Source: Nitrincola schmidtii (lineage in GTDB: Bacteria; Pseudomonadota; Gammaproteobacteria; Pseudomonadales; Balneatricaceae). From it: a stretch of DNA of 64,000 nucleotides. Under the pieces are notes generated by a model. That model was not told where the DNA came from. It did no database searches and worked only from the letters and a program-made list of their open reading frames with translations. The stretch is from contig NZ_WBOL01000003.1 of NCBI RefSeq assembly GCF_008973715.1, positions 1 through 64,000 of the forward strand. Reading direction: 5' to 3'. Positions 7,891 to 16,902 of the stretch are shown here, piece after piece. The translations under genes were made by a program, and so were the position numbers. How positions within the stretch are numbered: the first letter of the stretch is position 1; each line of letters begins with the position of its first letter.

Positions 7891-8403
7891 ATGAATAACC
7901 ACTCAAGACGTTGGTCACTGACTACCGCGTTCATCTTGTCAATGTTGATCAGTCCCTACTTATTAGCGCAAAGTCCTGAAGGCCAACCGGTACTGACACT
8001 GACAGGTAACATTTCAGTCACTAATCAGGGTGATGCATGGGTTTTTGATCGTGAAATGCTGGAAGCGCTTCCACAGGCAAAGATTATCACTGAAACCCCT
8101 TGGTACGATGAGGTTAGTGAATTTGAAGGGCCGCTAGGTTCAGCCATTCTAGAGGCTGTTGGTGCCAACAGTTCAGACAATCTAAGAATCATTGCGTTAA
8201 ATGACTACAGTGCTGTGGTTCCAGCGTCTGATTTCATCGAGCATGGAGTTATTCTTGCCATGAAACTCAATGGGGAAGTGTTGCGTGTTCGTGATAAAGG
8301 GCCATTATTTTTAGTTTACCCCTTTGATGCTGATCCAGCGTTGAAAACAGAGGTTTACTACAATCGTTCTGTATGGCAAATAAAAGCGATCGAGATCCAT
8401 TAA
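7891..8403 (+). CDS. Periplasmic protein with molybdopterin-oxidoreductase (SUOX-like) fold
   Basis: This 170-residue secreted protein has a signal peptide (SRRW then a hydrophobic run ending LLAQ, about residue 27). The body resembles the small sulfite-oxidase-type molybdopterin-binding domain: GPLGSAILEAVGA, NDYSAVVP, AMKLNGE and GPLFLVYPFD. Such domains recur in proteobacterial operons next to sensor kinases or cyclases. Whether this one binds a cofactor is unclear, because I see no obvious Cys ligand. The start is ATG with AGAGG upstream. Only 27 bp separates it from the hybrid kinase, so it may be that kinase's periplasmic partner. Confidence 0.75.
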   Translation: MNNHSRRWSLTTAFILSMLISPYLLAQSPEGQPVLTLTGNISVTNQGDAWVFDREMLEALPQAKIITETPWYDEVSEFEGPLGSAILEAVGANSSDNLRIIALNDYSAVVPASDFIEHGVILAMKLNGEVLRVRDKGPLFLVYPFDADPALKTEVYYNRSVWQIKAIEIH

Positions 8404-8430
8404 GTGGCAAGTTCATGCTAGGCTCTTAAC

Positions 8431-10257
8431 GTGTCTTCATTGCCGCACTTTCGCAGAACTTGGGGAGTACTATTAACCTGTGCTCTCCTTTTTTTGTCTG
8501 CCATTTTTTTTATATTGTTCACTCTAAATGATCGTCATCAGCAGTTAACTGAAGCAGCTCGAGAAGACGCACTTTGGGCTGCATATCAACTGGATCGAGA
8601 AAATTTAAAACTCAGTAATTTACTTAGTGGTTACGAAAGCAATCCTTCAAGAGCGAATTGGGACTCTTTAGAGTTACGATTTGAGATTCTTTACAGCAGA
8701 ATTGGGTTGCTTCAGCGTGGTCACATTGGGGAGTTGTTCGGATCAGAGATAGGTAATCTTGCACCTGTTTACCATGAATCGATTCAGCTCATTTTCGAGA
8801 TGGATGATTTCTTCCAGAAAGGGGCCGAGACTGTTTCTGCGGAGCTTCCGAAAATTATCGAGTTATCTAATCGACTTGCTGTATTAACAGAGCGTCTTGT
8901 TGTCGACATGAAAGGTTTAAGTGCTTTACGTATTAATGAAGAGCGCAAGGATCAGCAAAGCAAATATCTTTACGTAACACTGTTAATTGTTTTGGTTATG
9001 CTCACGACTGGCATATTGATGTTTATGTTATTTCGTCACATGAGATTAACAGCCAAGGCACGCATCCATGCTGAATCCATGGCAAGTGATTTACAAGATG
9101 CTGTCGTCAAAGCTGAGCGAGCATCTCAAGCAAAATCTGAATTCCTAGCCATGATGAGCCATGAAGTGAGAACACCTATGAATGGTATTCTTGGAATGGC
9201 GAGCTTGTTACAAGATAGTGACTTAAAACAAGAGCAGCAGCAGCAGATCAAAACTTTATATTCCAGTGCTAACTCGTTGCTGGCAATTCTTGACGATATT
9301 CTTGATTTTTCTAAGTTAGAAGCAGGACGTTTGACATTAGATTCGGTACCCTTTTCGCTCGTTAATTTGGCACAAGAGGTGATAGCTTTATTTGATGTCA
9401 CCGCTAAGAGTAAACAGATAAGTTTAGAATTAGTTTTAGATGATAAGTTATCGAGTCACTACCAGTCTGATCCGGGTCGATTCCGTCAGGTGCTGCTCAA
9501 TTTACTGGGTAACGCAATTAAGTTTACTCATCATGGAAAAGTCACTCTGACCATTAGCCAAGTGGCGCCAGATCTCGTAGCTTGCTCAATTGAAGACACG
9601 GGAATTGGCATCAGTCCACAAGTGCTTGAAACCCTGTTTACCCCTTTTACTCAAGCAGATCTTTCTACAACCCGTCGTTATGGGGGCACTGGGTTGGGTC
9701 TGGCCATTAGTAAAAAAATCATTGAGCAGATGGCTGGTAGCATCAGTGTTGTGAGTGAAGAGGGTAAGGGCAGTTGCTTTTCATTTCAGATACCCCTTCA
9801 ATCGATTGATGCGCCTTTAACAAACAAATCTGAACTACCAAGCTCTACTTCAACAGACGTCACTGCTGATAAAGAGCCAATCGCACCACGGATTTTGTTG
9901 GTTGAAGATAATAAAGTTAATCAGATGGTGGCCGTTGGTTTGTTAAAAAAACTCGGTTATACCTGTAGCATAGCCAATAATGGTGCAGAAGGATTGGCGT
10001 TGGCCGAGACTCAGTTATTTGATTTGATTCTGATGGATATGCAAATGCCTGTCATGGATGGTGTGACTGCCACAGAAAAAATTCGTCAACTTGATCATCC
10101 CTCTGCCTCAACCCCTATCATCGCTGTGACGGCGAATGCCCTGCCTGAAGATCTTAAAGCCTGTCTTGATGCTGGGATGAATGATTTTTTATGTAAACCT
10201 TTCAGTAAGAAAGATCTTTCAAATCTAATTGAGCAGTATTTAGCTACGCGCAGTTAA
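8431..10257 (+). CDS. Hybrid sensor histidine kinase with C-terminal receiver
   Basis: This inner-membrane kinase has 608 residues. TM1 (about 10-32), a periplasmic sensor (about 33-180) and TM2 (about 182-202) lead through a coiled coil to HisKA with the phospho-His motif [10 protein letters not shown] (about 244). HATPase follows ([11 protein letters not shown]-box, [16 protein letters not shown]). The receiver (about 485-605) has EDN and a phosphoacceptor Asp in LILMDMQMP, and the KPF Lys. No HPt or output domain is present, so a separate HPt protein is implied. The start is GTG, 27 bp after the molybdopterin-fold gene. All catalytic boxes look intact. Confidence 0.93.
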   Translation: MSSLPHFRRTWGVLLTCALLFLSAIFFILFTLNDRHQQLTEAAREDALWAAYQLDRENLKLSNLLSGYESNPSRANWDSLELRFEILYSRIGLLQRGHIGELFGSEIGNLAPVYHESIQLIFEMDDFFQKGAETVSAELPKIIELSNRLAVLTERLVVDMKGLSALRINEERKDQQSKYLYVTLLIVLVMLTTGILMFMLFRHMRLTAKARIHAESMASDLQDAVVKAERASQAKSEFLAMMSHEVRTPMNGILGMASLLQDSDLKQEQQQQIKTLYSSANSLLAILDDILDFSKLEAGRLTLDSVPFSLVNLAQEVIALFDVTAKSKQISLELVLDDKLSSHYQSDPGRFRQVLLNLLGNAIKFTHHGKVTLTISQVAPDLVACSIEDTGIGISPQVLETLFTPFTQADLSTTRRYGGTGLGLAISKKIIEQMAGSISVVSEEGKGSCFSFQIPLQSIDAPLTNKSELPSSTSTDVTADKEPIAPRILLVEDNKVNQMVAVGLLKKLGYTCSIANNGAEGLALAETQLFDLILMDMQMPVMDGVTATEKIRQLDHPSASTPIIAVTANALPEDLKACLDAGMNDFLCKPFSKKDLSNLIEQYLATRS

Positions 10258-10298
10258 GTTTTAAGCATCAGATTCATCCACCAACCTCTCTCAATGCA

Positions 10299-10324
10299 AC
10301 AAGCTGTTGCCCATAACAGCTTGT
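10299..10324 (+). terminator. Stem-loop after the hybrid kinase gene
   Basis: An 8-bp stem ACAAGCTG / CAGCTTGT with a 10-nt loop lies 42 bp after the kinase stop. No uridine tract follows directly, so it is a weak terminator candidate or an mRNA 3'-end structure. Confidence 0.35.
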
Positions 10325-10426
10325 ATATCAGTGAAATCTTGTGTAGTTTTTAAACAGTTAATGAAAAAGCATCGATAGGTCTAGGTTAACAGGTTTTTTA
10401 TCAATATACAGAATAAGGGATTGATT

Positions 10427-11770
10427 ATGCGTATCTTGTTTTTGTTACTTATTCTTATACAGGCACATACCGTGTATGCGCAGGTTGATCTAGATAAACT
10501 TAGATTCATAACTGAAGAATACCCTCCTTATAATTTTGTTGAGAACGCTAAGTTAAGTGGGATTGCGGTAGATTTATTGGAACGAGCATTGGCTTCAGAG
10601 GGAAAGCGGCTTGATCGTGACAGTATAGAGTTGCTGCCTTGGGCGCGTGGATACGAAACTGCTCTTAATACCCCTAACACGGTTCTTTTCTCTACTACTC
10701 GAACAGAAACTCGCGAATCTCTATTTCAATGGGCAGGTCCTATCTCTGCCGACCGAGTGGTATTAATGGCTCGTAAATCCAGTGGGATTAAAATCAATAG
10801 TGTTGATGAGCTAAATCAATCCAGTCTAAATATTGCTGTTATACATGAAGATATTGGTGCTCAGCGATTACAAGAGCTGGGAGTTAATCCAGCCCGTATT
10901 CATACTGCCATGAATAATACCAGCGCATTGACTATGCTAAATGCCAATCGTGTTGATCTATGGGCCTATGGTGAAGATGTCGCTTTCTGGTTGATGGATA
11001 AAGGTGGATATGATCGCGACGAGTTTGAGCCTGTTTTTACGTTAAGTGAAGCGTATCTTTATTTTGCGTTTAACGTCGATTCAGATCCTGAACTTGTGCA
11101 TCGCTTCCAAAATGCAATCATGGCTGCTAAAGAAGATTTCCCCAAACTTAGATTATTGACGGAGGACTATCCGCCATTTAATTATCTTAGTCAATCTGGT
11201 GAGGTGGTCGGATCTGCCACGGAGTTACTTAAAACGGCATTTGGAATGATTGGTATTGAAGCAGAGTTTCAACTACTTCCTTGGGCTCGGGCATTAACTG
11301 AAACTCAAATGATAGAGAATACCTGCGTCTACTCCACCACTAGGACGCAGGAAAGAGAAGAGCAGTTTGTCTGGATTGGGCCTTTGCTAAACAATCAGTG
11401 GGGAGCATTTACGTTGGCGACATCTGATGTACAGGCCAAACATTTGGATGAGATTAGCCATTTGCGCATGGGGAGTTCTCGAGAAGATGCGATAGCACAG
11501 TATGTACAAAATTTAGGCTACGATCTTGTCTTAGCATCGTCTGATCCAGAAAATTTAGATCGTTTAAAAGCTGGCTTGATTGATGTGTGGTTAACCAGTA
11601 TCGATGCCGCCGAACATCTTGCAAGTAGTCAAAATATTGCTTTAGATAAACTTTTTATCTTTAATGATACGCAACTTTATCTTGCCTGTAACAAGGCAAT
11701 GAACCAAAATCTTCAGCGGCTTTTACAAGTAACCTTAGATTCAGTGCTGAATATGCAGAATGTTCGTTAA
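10427..11770 (+). CDS. Tandem periplasmic solute-binding protein (two SBP_bac_3-like domains)
   Basis: A signal peptide (about 1-20) precedes two copies of the extracellular solute-binding domain in one chain. Copy 1 starts LRFITEEYPPYNF and copy 2, about 220 residues later, LRLLTEDYPPFNY. Each then repeats LLPWARG/LLPWARA, FSTTRTETRE/YSTTRTQERE and a WAGP/WIGP block, so the gene arose by internal duplication. Single-domain versions are common periplasmic sensors or amino-acid binders. The ATG at 10427 follows AAGGGA by 6 nt; an upstream TTG is less likely. The diguanylate cyclase starts 20 bp downstream, so this probably feeds ligand information to it and is not part of an ABC importer (none nearby). 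Confidence 0.88.
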   Translation: MRILFLLLILIQAHTVYAQVDLDKLRFITEEYPPYNFVENAKLSGIAVDLLERALASEGKRLDRDSIELLPWARGYETALNTPNTVLFSTTRTETRESLFQWAGPISADRVVLMARKSSGIKINSVDELNQSSLNIAVIHEDIGAQRLQELGVNPARIHTAMNNTSALTMLNANRVDLWAYGEDVAFWLMDKGGYDRDEFEPVFTLSEAYLYFAFNVDSDPELVHRFQNAIMAAKEDFPKLRLLTEDYPPFNYLSQSGEVVGSATELLKTAFGMIGIEAEFQLLPWARALTETQMIENTCVYSTTRTQEREEQFVWIGPLLNNQWGAFTLATSDVQAKHLDEISHLRMGSSREDAIAQYVQNLGYDLVLASSDPENLDRLKAGLIDVWLTSIDAAEHLASSQNIALDKLFIFNDTQLYLACNKAMNQNLQRLLQVTLDSVLNMQNVR

Positions 11771-11790
11771 GTCAATTCGGAGATAGACGT

Positions 11791-13092
11791 TTGATAGAAA
11801 GGAATGGTTCAGAGAGCTCATCGAATAAAGTCTCTCGTCTTCGAAGTCTGACAACCAAACAAGCATTAGCAACCTTATTAGCTGGACTGATTCTGAGTCT
11901 TATTGCTGGTTCTATCGAGTTAATCTTTGATGCCCGTAAAATGCGCGACGAAGTGCAAAGTCAAACATTGCAAATGCTTAAGTTAGTCGAAGCGACTGCA
12001 GCAGAAGCAGCTTTTCAATTAAACCCAGAGCTAGCTGAACAGGTAGTAACGGGACTTTATTCAAGTGATACTGTCTCGAAAGTTACGTTACGGGATGACT
12101 TTGGGCGCGTCATGTTCAGCCTAGGCACTGACGATCAACTAGATAATGCGTTTTATCATTACTTGTTTGGAAACATCCTGAGTTATCGACAGATTTTAGA
12201 ATATCGTGTTCTTGCAAATGCATCGGGTCGTATCGTTGGCGACTTGGAGTTAACCCTATCGTTACAATCCTTGGGGCAGGCTTTTAGTGAGCGGAGTTTG
12301 TTGATTTTCGTTCTCAGTTTGTTGAAAACCTTAGGCATCGTATTGTTGATGGTTTGGGTGTTTGCGTTCTTGATTACAAGGCCTTTATTACGGGTTTACA
12401 CGGCACTTCAAACCATCAACCTTGAAGAGCCTGGTCGGTGGAAGCGACCTTACCTTAAATACAACAAAGGTGATGAGTTAGAGCACTTAGTTAAAGGGTT
12501 GGATAATTTGTTAAATGCTTTTCAAAAAGGACTTGATCAACGGGATCAATTACATACCTTATCAAGTATTGATGCGTTAACCGGATTAGCAAATCGTCGT
12601 CACTTTGATGCCCGTATTAATCAGTTATGGCAAGAGGCAAGAAAAGATAAGAAGCCTCTAGCATTACTCTTTATGGATATCGATTTCTTTAAACCCTTTA
12701 ACGACAACTATGGTCACGCTGCTGGAGACGAGTGTCTGCAACAGGTAGCCAAGTTACTTCTGACTACCGTAACGCGTCCTGATGATTTAGTGGCGCGCTA
12801 TGGTGGTGAAGAATTTGTTTGTGTGCTTCCAGATACTGATCTGCAAGGTGCTTATCAACTTGCCTGTCGATTGCAGGAAAATATCAAAAAACTCAATCTT
12901 CCACATGCCTATTCGCAATGTAGTGAACGAATCACCTTCAGCATAGGTATAGCGGCTGAAATCCCAATGGACAATGAAATAGCGCCAGACCGACTGCTAC
13001 TCTTGGCTGACGAACGCCTGTATATGGCGAAATCAGCGGGTCGAAACCAAATTATCCTTAAAGAAAATGCTGTTGAAGCTGAAAGCGTTTAA
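11791..13092 (+). CDS. Membrane diguanylate cyclase (periplasmic sensor, HAMP-like, GGDEF)
   Basis: Two membrane helices (about 28-46 and 170-195) flank a periplasmic domain of some 120 residues. A HAMP-like linker (about 196-245) and a complete GGDEF domain (about 255-425) follow: DALTGLANRR, MDIDFFKPFND, RYGGEEF and an RPDD inhibitory site five residues before GGEEF. It should make c-di-GMP with product inhibition. The start is TTG, chosen because GGAGA lies 7 nt upstream. It is transcribed with the tandem binding protein 20 bp before it, whose ligand state could be read by the periplasmic domain. Confidence 0.92.
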   Translation: MIERNGSESSSNKVSRLRSLTTKQALATLLAGLILSLIAGSIELIFDARKMRDEVQSQTLQMLKLVEATAAEAAFQLNPELAEQVVTGLYSSDTVSKVTLRDDFGRVMFSLGTDDQLDNAFYHYLFGNILSYRQILEYRVLANASGRIVGDLELTLSLQSLGQAFSERSLLIFVLSLLKTLGIVLLMVWVFAFLITRPLLRVYTALQTINLEEPGRWKRPYLKYNKGDELEHLVKGLDNLLNAFQKGLDQRDQLHTLSSIDALTGLANRRHFDARINQLWQEARKDKKPLALLFMDIDFFKPFNDNYGHAAGDECLQQVAKLLLTTVTRPDDLVARYGGEEFVCVLPDTDLQGAYQLACRLQENIKKLNLPHAYSQCSERITFSIGIAAEIPMDNEIAPDRLLLLADERLYMAKSAGRNQIILKENAVEAESV

Positions 13093-13205
13093 TGATTTAT
13101 TTGCTGGATTGAATGCTATACGTCTACAAGTGTCTTTTATATGAATATATTTCATGTCATAAGGCGTCATCAAAAAATCCTAACAATGCATCTAAGACGT
13201 AACGG

Positions 13206-13233
13206 TTAATAGAAATGAAGTCATTTCTATTAA
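13206..13233. repeat. Perfect 12-bp inverted repeat with 4-nt loop
   Basis: TTAATAGAAATG and its exact reverse complement CATTTCTATTAA are separated by AAGT. The repeat lies 113 bp after the cyclase stop and 60 bp before the DUF2189 gene. It has no T-tract on the plus strand. It may be an operator for the downstream gene or a mRNA-stabilising hairpin. Confidence 0.5.
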
Positions 13234-13293
13234 GCCTTTCCAAGAGAATGATATGTCTTGAATAGGTTCATGGCTGTATAAGAGGGATTAAGC

Positions 13294-14079
13294 GTGAATA
13301 ATAATAAACAAATAGATGTATCCGAACTTCCATTTGCTGCACCCTGTAGAAAAGTAAGCGATGATGCTCCACTACGTTGGTTACAAAAAGGAGTAGATGA
13401 TTTACGCGCAGCACCTCGACAGAGTTTAGTGTATGGCGCTTTGACTGTGTTGTTAAGTTGGGGGATGACCTTGGTGACTATGCAATTTGGAACCATTGGT
13501 CTTTACCTTGGTTTAGTCAGTGGCTTCGTTTTTGCTGGACCTTGGTTGGCGTTAACCCTTTATGCAATCAGCTTAAGGCTTGAAAGAGGTGAGAGAGTAT
13601 CCCTACGGTTATCGATACGGGATGCTGGTAGAGCCATTGGTTCTGCTACAGTTTTTGCTTTCATCTTAGTGGTTGTATTGCTTGTATGGGCGCGTGCGGC
13701 CAACACTATGTACATTTTTTTTCCTGAAGTGAGCGATCCAAGTTTTAGTCAAATGGCAGTTTTTGTCATAGCGGGGATGTCTGTTGGCGCCCTGTTTTGT
13801 TTGGTCATGTTCGCAGTCAGTGCGTTTTCCTTGCCTATGCTCATTGACCGTCAGGCCGATGCTGTCACGGCGGTTGTAACAAGTGTGAACGCGGTGATGC
13901 GGAACAAATACCCATTAATGCTATGGGCAGTTATGATTTCCTGCTTAATCATGATAGCTGCCTTAACCGCATGGGTCGCACTTATCGTCATTATGCCTGT
14001 CTTGGGTCATGCATCTTGGCATGCATATCGAGAAACAATTGATGCAGAGCAATGGCCGAGCAGTATTTTGAAAGAGTGA
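13294..14079 (+). CDS. DUF2189 integral membrane protein
   Basis: This 261-residue protein has a soluble N-terminal 50 residues and about five or six hydrophobic helices. The DUF2189 pattern is present: WLQKGVDDL near residue 30, FVFAGPWLALTLYAISLRLERG, and a C-terminal GHASWHAYRE. Members are often found near respiratory genes, but their function is not established. The start is GTG with AGAGGGA 6 nt upstream. A palindrome lies 60 bp before it, and its stop codon is inside a strong terminator. Confidence 0.85.
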   Translation: MNNNKQIDVSELPFAAPCRKVSDDAPLRWLQKGVDDLRAAPRQSLVYGALTVLLSWGMTLVTMQFGTIGLYLGLVSGFVFAGPWLALTLYAISLRLERGERVSLRLSIRDAGRAIGSATVFAFILVVVLLVWARAANTMYIFFPEVSDPSFSQMAVFVIAGMSVGALFCLVMFAVSAFSLPMLIDRQADAVTAVVTSVNAVMRNKYPLMLWAVMISCLIMIAALTAWVALIVIMPVLGHASWHAYRETIDAEQWPSSILKE

Positions 14080-14104
14080 GTTGCTTTCAACCCACTCTTT
14101 TTAT
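14071..14104 (+). terminator. Rho-independent terminator overlapping the DUF2189 stop codon
   Basis: AAAGAGTGAGTTG pairs with CAACCCACTCTTT around a short CTTT loop (one mismatch) and is followed by TTTATTT. The TGA stop (14077-14079) lies in the left arm. A-rich bases on the left arm let it act for the convergent metallopeptidase gene too. Confidence 0.75.
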
Positions 14105-14117
14105 TTCAAACTGCTGA

Positions 14118-15182
14118 TTAATCAGTAGCGTGTATGACTCGATGAACAAATCCAAGCTTTTCGATAACAGGCTGAGAGATGACAAAGGGGTAGGCATGTT
14201 CATGCCCCATGCTGCGATTTAAGCTGTTCAGTGCGAAGGTTAAGGGTAACCATTGTTCTATCAGCGTTTCTATTGAATCGGCTTTGTAGGGGTCAAAATT
14301 ATTGCGTACCATTTTTTCAAAATCATCACCTGTTTTCGGGCGTATACCGATGTTGAACTGCCAAGCGGTTTCTAAAGTGTCAATAATATGTAGGTAATGT
14401 GCCCAGGTTTCTGCCCAGTCTTCCCAAGGATGCATAGTGGCGTAGGAGCTAATGAAATTATCTTGCCAATCATTCGGAGCGCCTTCTTGGTAGTGGTTTT
14501 CTAATGCTTTGCCATAATCTAAGGTATCGTCACCAAATAGTGCTCTGCATTCCCCCAGTAACTCGGTATTTTGAATCAACTTATTCCAGTAATAATGCCC
14601 CGATTCATGTCTAAAGTGTCCAAGAAGAGTGCGATAAGGCTCATCGAGTGTGCCACGCATTTTTTCACGCTCTACCGGATCAGCTTCTTTGATATTGATC
14701 GTTATCAAACCATTGGCATGACCTGTTAATACCTTGTCACGCTCACTAAAGGGGTGGGGGCTATCAGCTTTAAAATCGAAACCTAAACCAGTTGGGTCTT
14801 CACTTAAAGGAGGAAGCGGAAGGTTAAGTCTCATCAATGAATAAATTAAGCGTCTTTTTTCTGTTTCAAGGTCTCTCCAAAGATCCACATGACCTTCAAC
14901 GCTTAGGTTAGGTATGGTTTGATTCAGTCGACAGGCAATACATAGTTCATGGGGATCGTTGCTGGGTATCATCCAGTTACAGGAGTCATGCTGTTCGTAA
15001 TTAGCGCATTTTCGATAAAATGACTTTTGTCCTTGTGGTTGCCATAAACTGTTTTCAAGCAAATTTAGAGAGGTGAGTTTGCGTTTATCTGGCAGAAAAC
15101 CCAAGGTTGCATCACAACGCTCACAAGTGACATTTTCAAAATACAGTCGATTGTCGCAATGACCGCAGCTAAATAAACGCAT
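14118..15182 (-). CDS. Putative zinc metallopeptidase with N-terminal zinc ribbon
   Basis: The N-terminal 90 residues carry Cys pairs typical of zinc ribbons (CGHC, CERC, then CANYEQHDSCNW and CIAC). The rest matches the putative zinc-binding metallopeptidase family (Peptidase_Mx type): a central HFRHESGHYYW with the HExxH zinc motif, and later the DWAETWAHYLH segment, likely the third ligand region. Length 354 is usual for the family. The ATG at 15182 has AGGAGAG about 6 nt upstream; a TTG 18 bp earlier overlaps that site and is rejected. It is cytoplasmic, as no signal was seen. The physiological substrate is unknown. Confidence 0.85.
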   Translation of the reverse strand: MRLFSCGHCDNRLYFENVTCERCDATLGFLPDKRKLTSLNLLENSLWQPQGQKSFYRKCANYEQHDSCNWMIPSNDPHELCIACRLNQTIPNLSVEGHVDLWRDLETEKRRLIYSLMRLNLPLPPLSEDPTGLGFDFKADSPHPFSERDKVLTGHANGLITINIKEADPVEREKMRGTLDEPYRTLLGHFRHESGHYYWNKLIQNTELLGECRALFGDDTLDYGKALENHYQEGAPNDWQDNFISSYATMHPWEDWAETWAHYLHIIDTLETAWQFNIGIRPKTGDDFEKMVRNNFDPYKADSIETLIEQWLPLTFALNSLNRSMGHEHAYPFVISQPVIEKLGFVHRVIHATD

Positions 15183-15400
15183 AGGGTGCTCTCCTAGCAA
15201 GCCGTGTTTCGGCTAAAAATAATACAACCATTATCCGCTAGTCCCTCAAGAGTACAACCCACGTGACATCACTTAACACTTCTAATCACGTTCTTACTGC
15301 ACCTTTAATCAACAACTCTGCAATGTTACCCTTATCACTAACCATTTCTAAATATGATTTATGTATTTATAACGGTTTTGTTAACAACTGAGGTAAATGA

Positions 15401-15796
15401 ATGAAGATTGTAAGAGTGCAAGATATTATCGGTACTGAGCGCGAAGTGCATGGCCCAGGATGGACGAGTCGTCGAATGTTGCTTAAAAAAGATGGCATGG
15501 GTTTTTCTTTCCATGAAACCATCATTCCAGCAGGCGCTGAGCTCAACCTTTGGTACAAACATCATCTCGAAGCGGTTTACTGTGTGGCCGGTAATGGCAC
15601 TATTTATGACAAAGCAACCGGTGAAACACATCAAATCAGCGATGGTACCCTTTACGCGCTAGATAAACATGATCAGCATACCCTTCGCGGTGGTACTGAA
15701 GATATGCGCTTGATTTGTGCGTTCAACCCACCCGTCACAGGTCGAGAAGTTCATGATGAAGATGGCGCTTATTTGCCTGACACCAGCGAAGATTAA
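15401..15796 (+). CDS. ectC: Ectoine synthase EctC, solitary
   Basis: EctC cyclises N-gamma-acetyl-diaminobutyrate to ectoine, a compatible solute. The 131-residue cupin matches the family from MKIVRV to the acidic tail. The iron ligands described for EctC, E57, Y85 and H93, fall at those very positions, and the HLEAVYC and HDQHTLRGG motifs are present. No ectA, ectB, ectD or transporter is in the window; the flanking genes are a metallopeptidase and a SHOCT protein. Solitary EctC proteins are known and may use imported precursors or do a side reaction. The ATG has GAGG 7 nt upstream. A strong terminator follows. Confidence 0.93.
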   Translation: MKIVRVQDIIGTEREVHGPGWTSRRMLLKKDGMGFSFHETIIPAGAELNLWYKHHLEAVYCVAGNGTIYDKATGETHQISDGTLYALDKHDQHTLRGGTEDMRLICAFNPPVTGREVHDEDGAYLPDTSED

Positions 15797-15819
15797 TGCC
15801 TGAGTTATAGCTGTGTAGT

Positions 15820-15882
15820 GACATCAAGCCCCAATATTGAGCAATCATGTTCGCTATTGGGGTTGTCGTCGATGTCTTTTTT
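15820..15882 (+). terminator. Long bidirectional terminator after ectC
   Basis: GACATC (15820-15825) pairs with GATGTC (15871-15876), and inside it CCCCAATA (15829-15836) pairs with TATTGGGG (15855-15862). TTTTTT follows on the plus strand. It separates ectC from the convergent SHOCT gene, ending 8 bp before that gene's stop. Confidence 0.8.
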
Positions 15883-15889
15883 GCTGAAC

Positions 15890-16660
15890 TTAAATTCTAT
15901 TTAACAGTTCTGTTTTTTTCGCGTGGTACTCTTCATCCGAGATTGCCCCAATTTCTTTTAATTTGGCAAGTTTTTCAATCAGTTGAATAGCTTCATCAAC
16001 AGATGATGTGCTCGGTGTTGGGTTTTGAAAAGCCTGACTTGGATTATTCGGGCTGGTTTGATGGTATTGAGGTTGGATGGGCTCTGCAAAATTCTGTTGT
16101 GGTGCTGGAGGTGTCCCTTGTCCCGAAATGATTGGCAAGCTATTAACGGAGATGGTGCCATATTGGCTACTAAACGTTAAAGAAGAATCACCACCTTGTT
16201 GTTGGCTAACACCACCAATGCTGTGATCAAGCGTATCATAGACGGTAACTTGACCATTAAGCTCCACCGCTAAACGATTCGGGAAAACAGCGTAACGAAT
16301 GTTGTTTTGGGCACCTGTGCTGAAGGGGTTGCCTAAATTACCTGGCCACCATTCACTACTGCCCGGCATACCTTGTGGAATTTTGACAAACACTTGCAGG
16401 TTGGCAAGGCCGTTGGAAAGCTCGCTACATAGGTTATCGACTGTCATTTTTAAGCCGTAATTGAACATATCGCCCACCATGGTCATACCCCCACGCATCC
16501 ATTGGCCGGCACCGCCTAACTCAGGGCAGTTGAATTGAGCCTGAGTACCACAGCCATTATTGACTGCTATTAGCATGTGCATCACTGCGTCGTAACTTAA
16601 ATTGTATTTAGCGCTAAGATTATTAACGAGTTGTTGGCCATCTTGGGTAAGGTTTTGCAT
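15890..16660 (-). CDS. SHOCT-domain protein
   Basis: This 256-residue cytoplasmic protein lacks a signal or membrane helix. The last 35 residues are a SHOCT domain (short C-terminal domain): IEKLAKLKEIGAISDEEY then KKTELL, a helical hairpin usually used for oligomerisation. A Pro/Gln/Asn-rich linker (about 175-220) precedes it. The N-terminal body has NGCGTQAQFNCPELGG and GQWMRGG segments and is conserved in some gammaproteobacteria, but has no assigned function. The ATG at 16660 is the only good start. It is monocistronic, convergent with ectC. Confidence 0.82.
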   Translation of the reverse strand: MQNLTQDGQQLVNNLSAKYNLSYDAVMHMLIAVNNGCGTQAQFNCPELGGAGQWMRGGMTMVGDMFNYGLKMTVDNLCSELSNGLANLQVFVKIPQGMPGSSEWWPGNLGNPFSTGAQNNIRYAVFPNRLAVELNGQVTVYDTLDHSIGGVSQQQGGDSSLTFSSQYGTISVNSLPIISGQGTPPAPQQNFAEPIQPQYHQTSPNNPSQAFQNPTPSTSSVDEAIQLIEKLAKLKEIGAISDEEYHAKKTELLNRI

Positions 16661-16902
16661 GATTTATTCTCAAAAAGTGGGATAATTCGAAGCGTTAGAC
16701 TGACAGGAGTTGAATAACTTCAGGTGTGTGTCGTGATAAATATGTTTTCTTATTCTAACATACTGCAAAGAATTAAATGCCATTCGGTGTTCTTTATTTA
16801 GGGGCGGCAAAATTTAAAATTGCTTTCCATAAAGTTAGGTATGACAGTATATCGAATCAGTGCTATAAATGAATGTAGTGTTTAAATACTGAGTATTACC
16901 AC

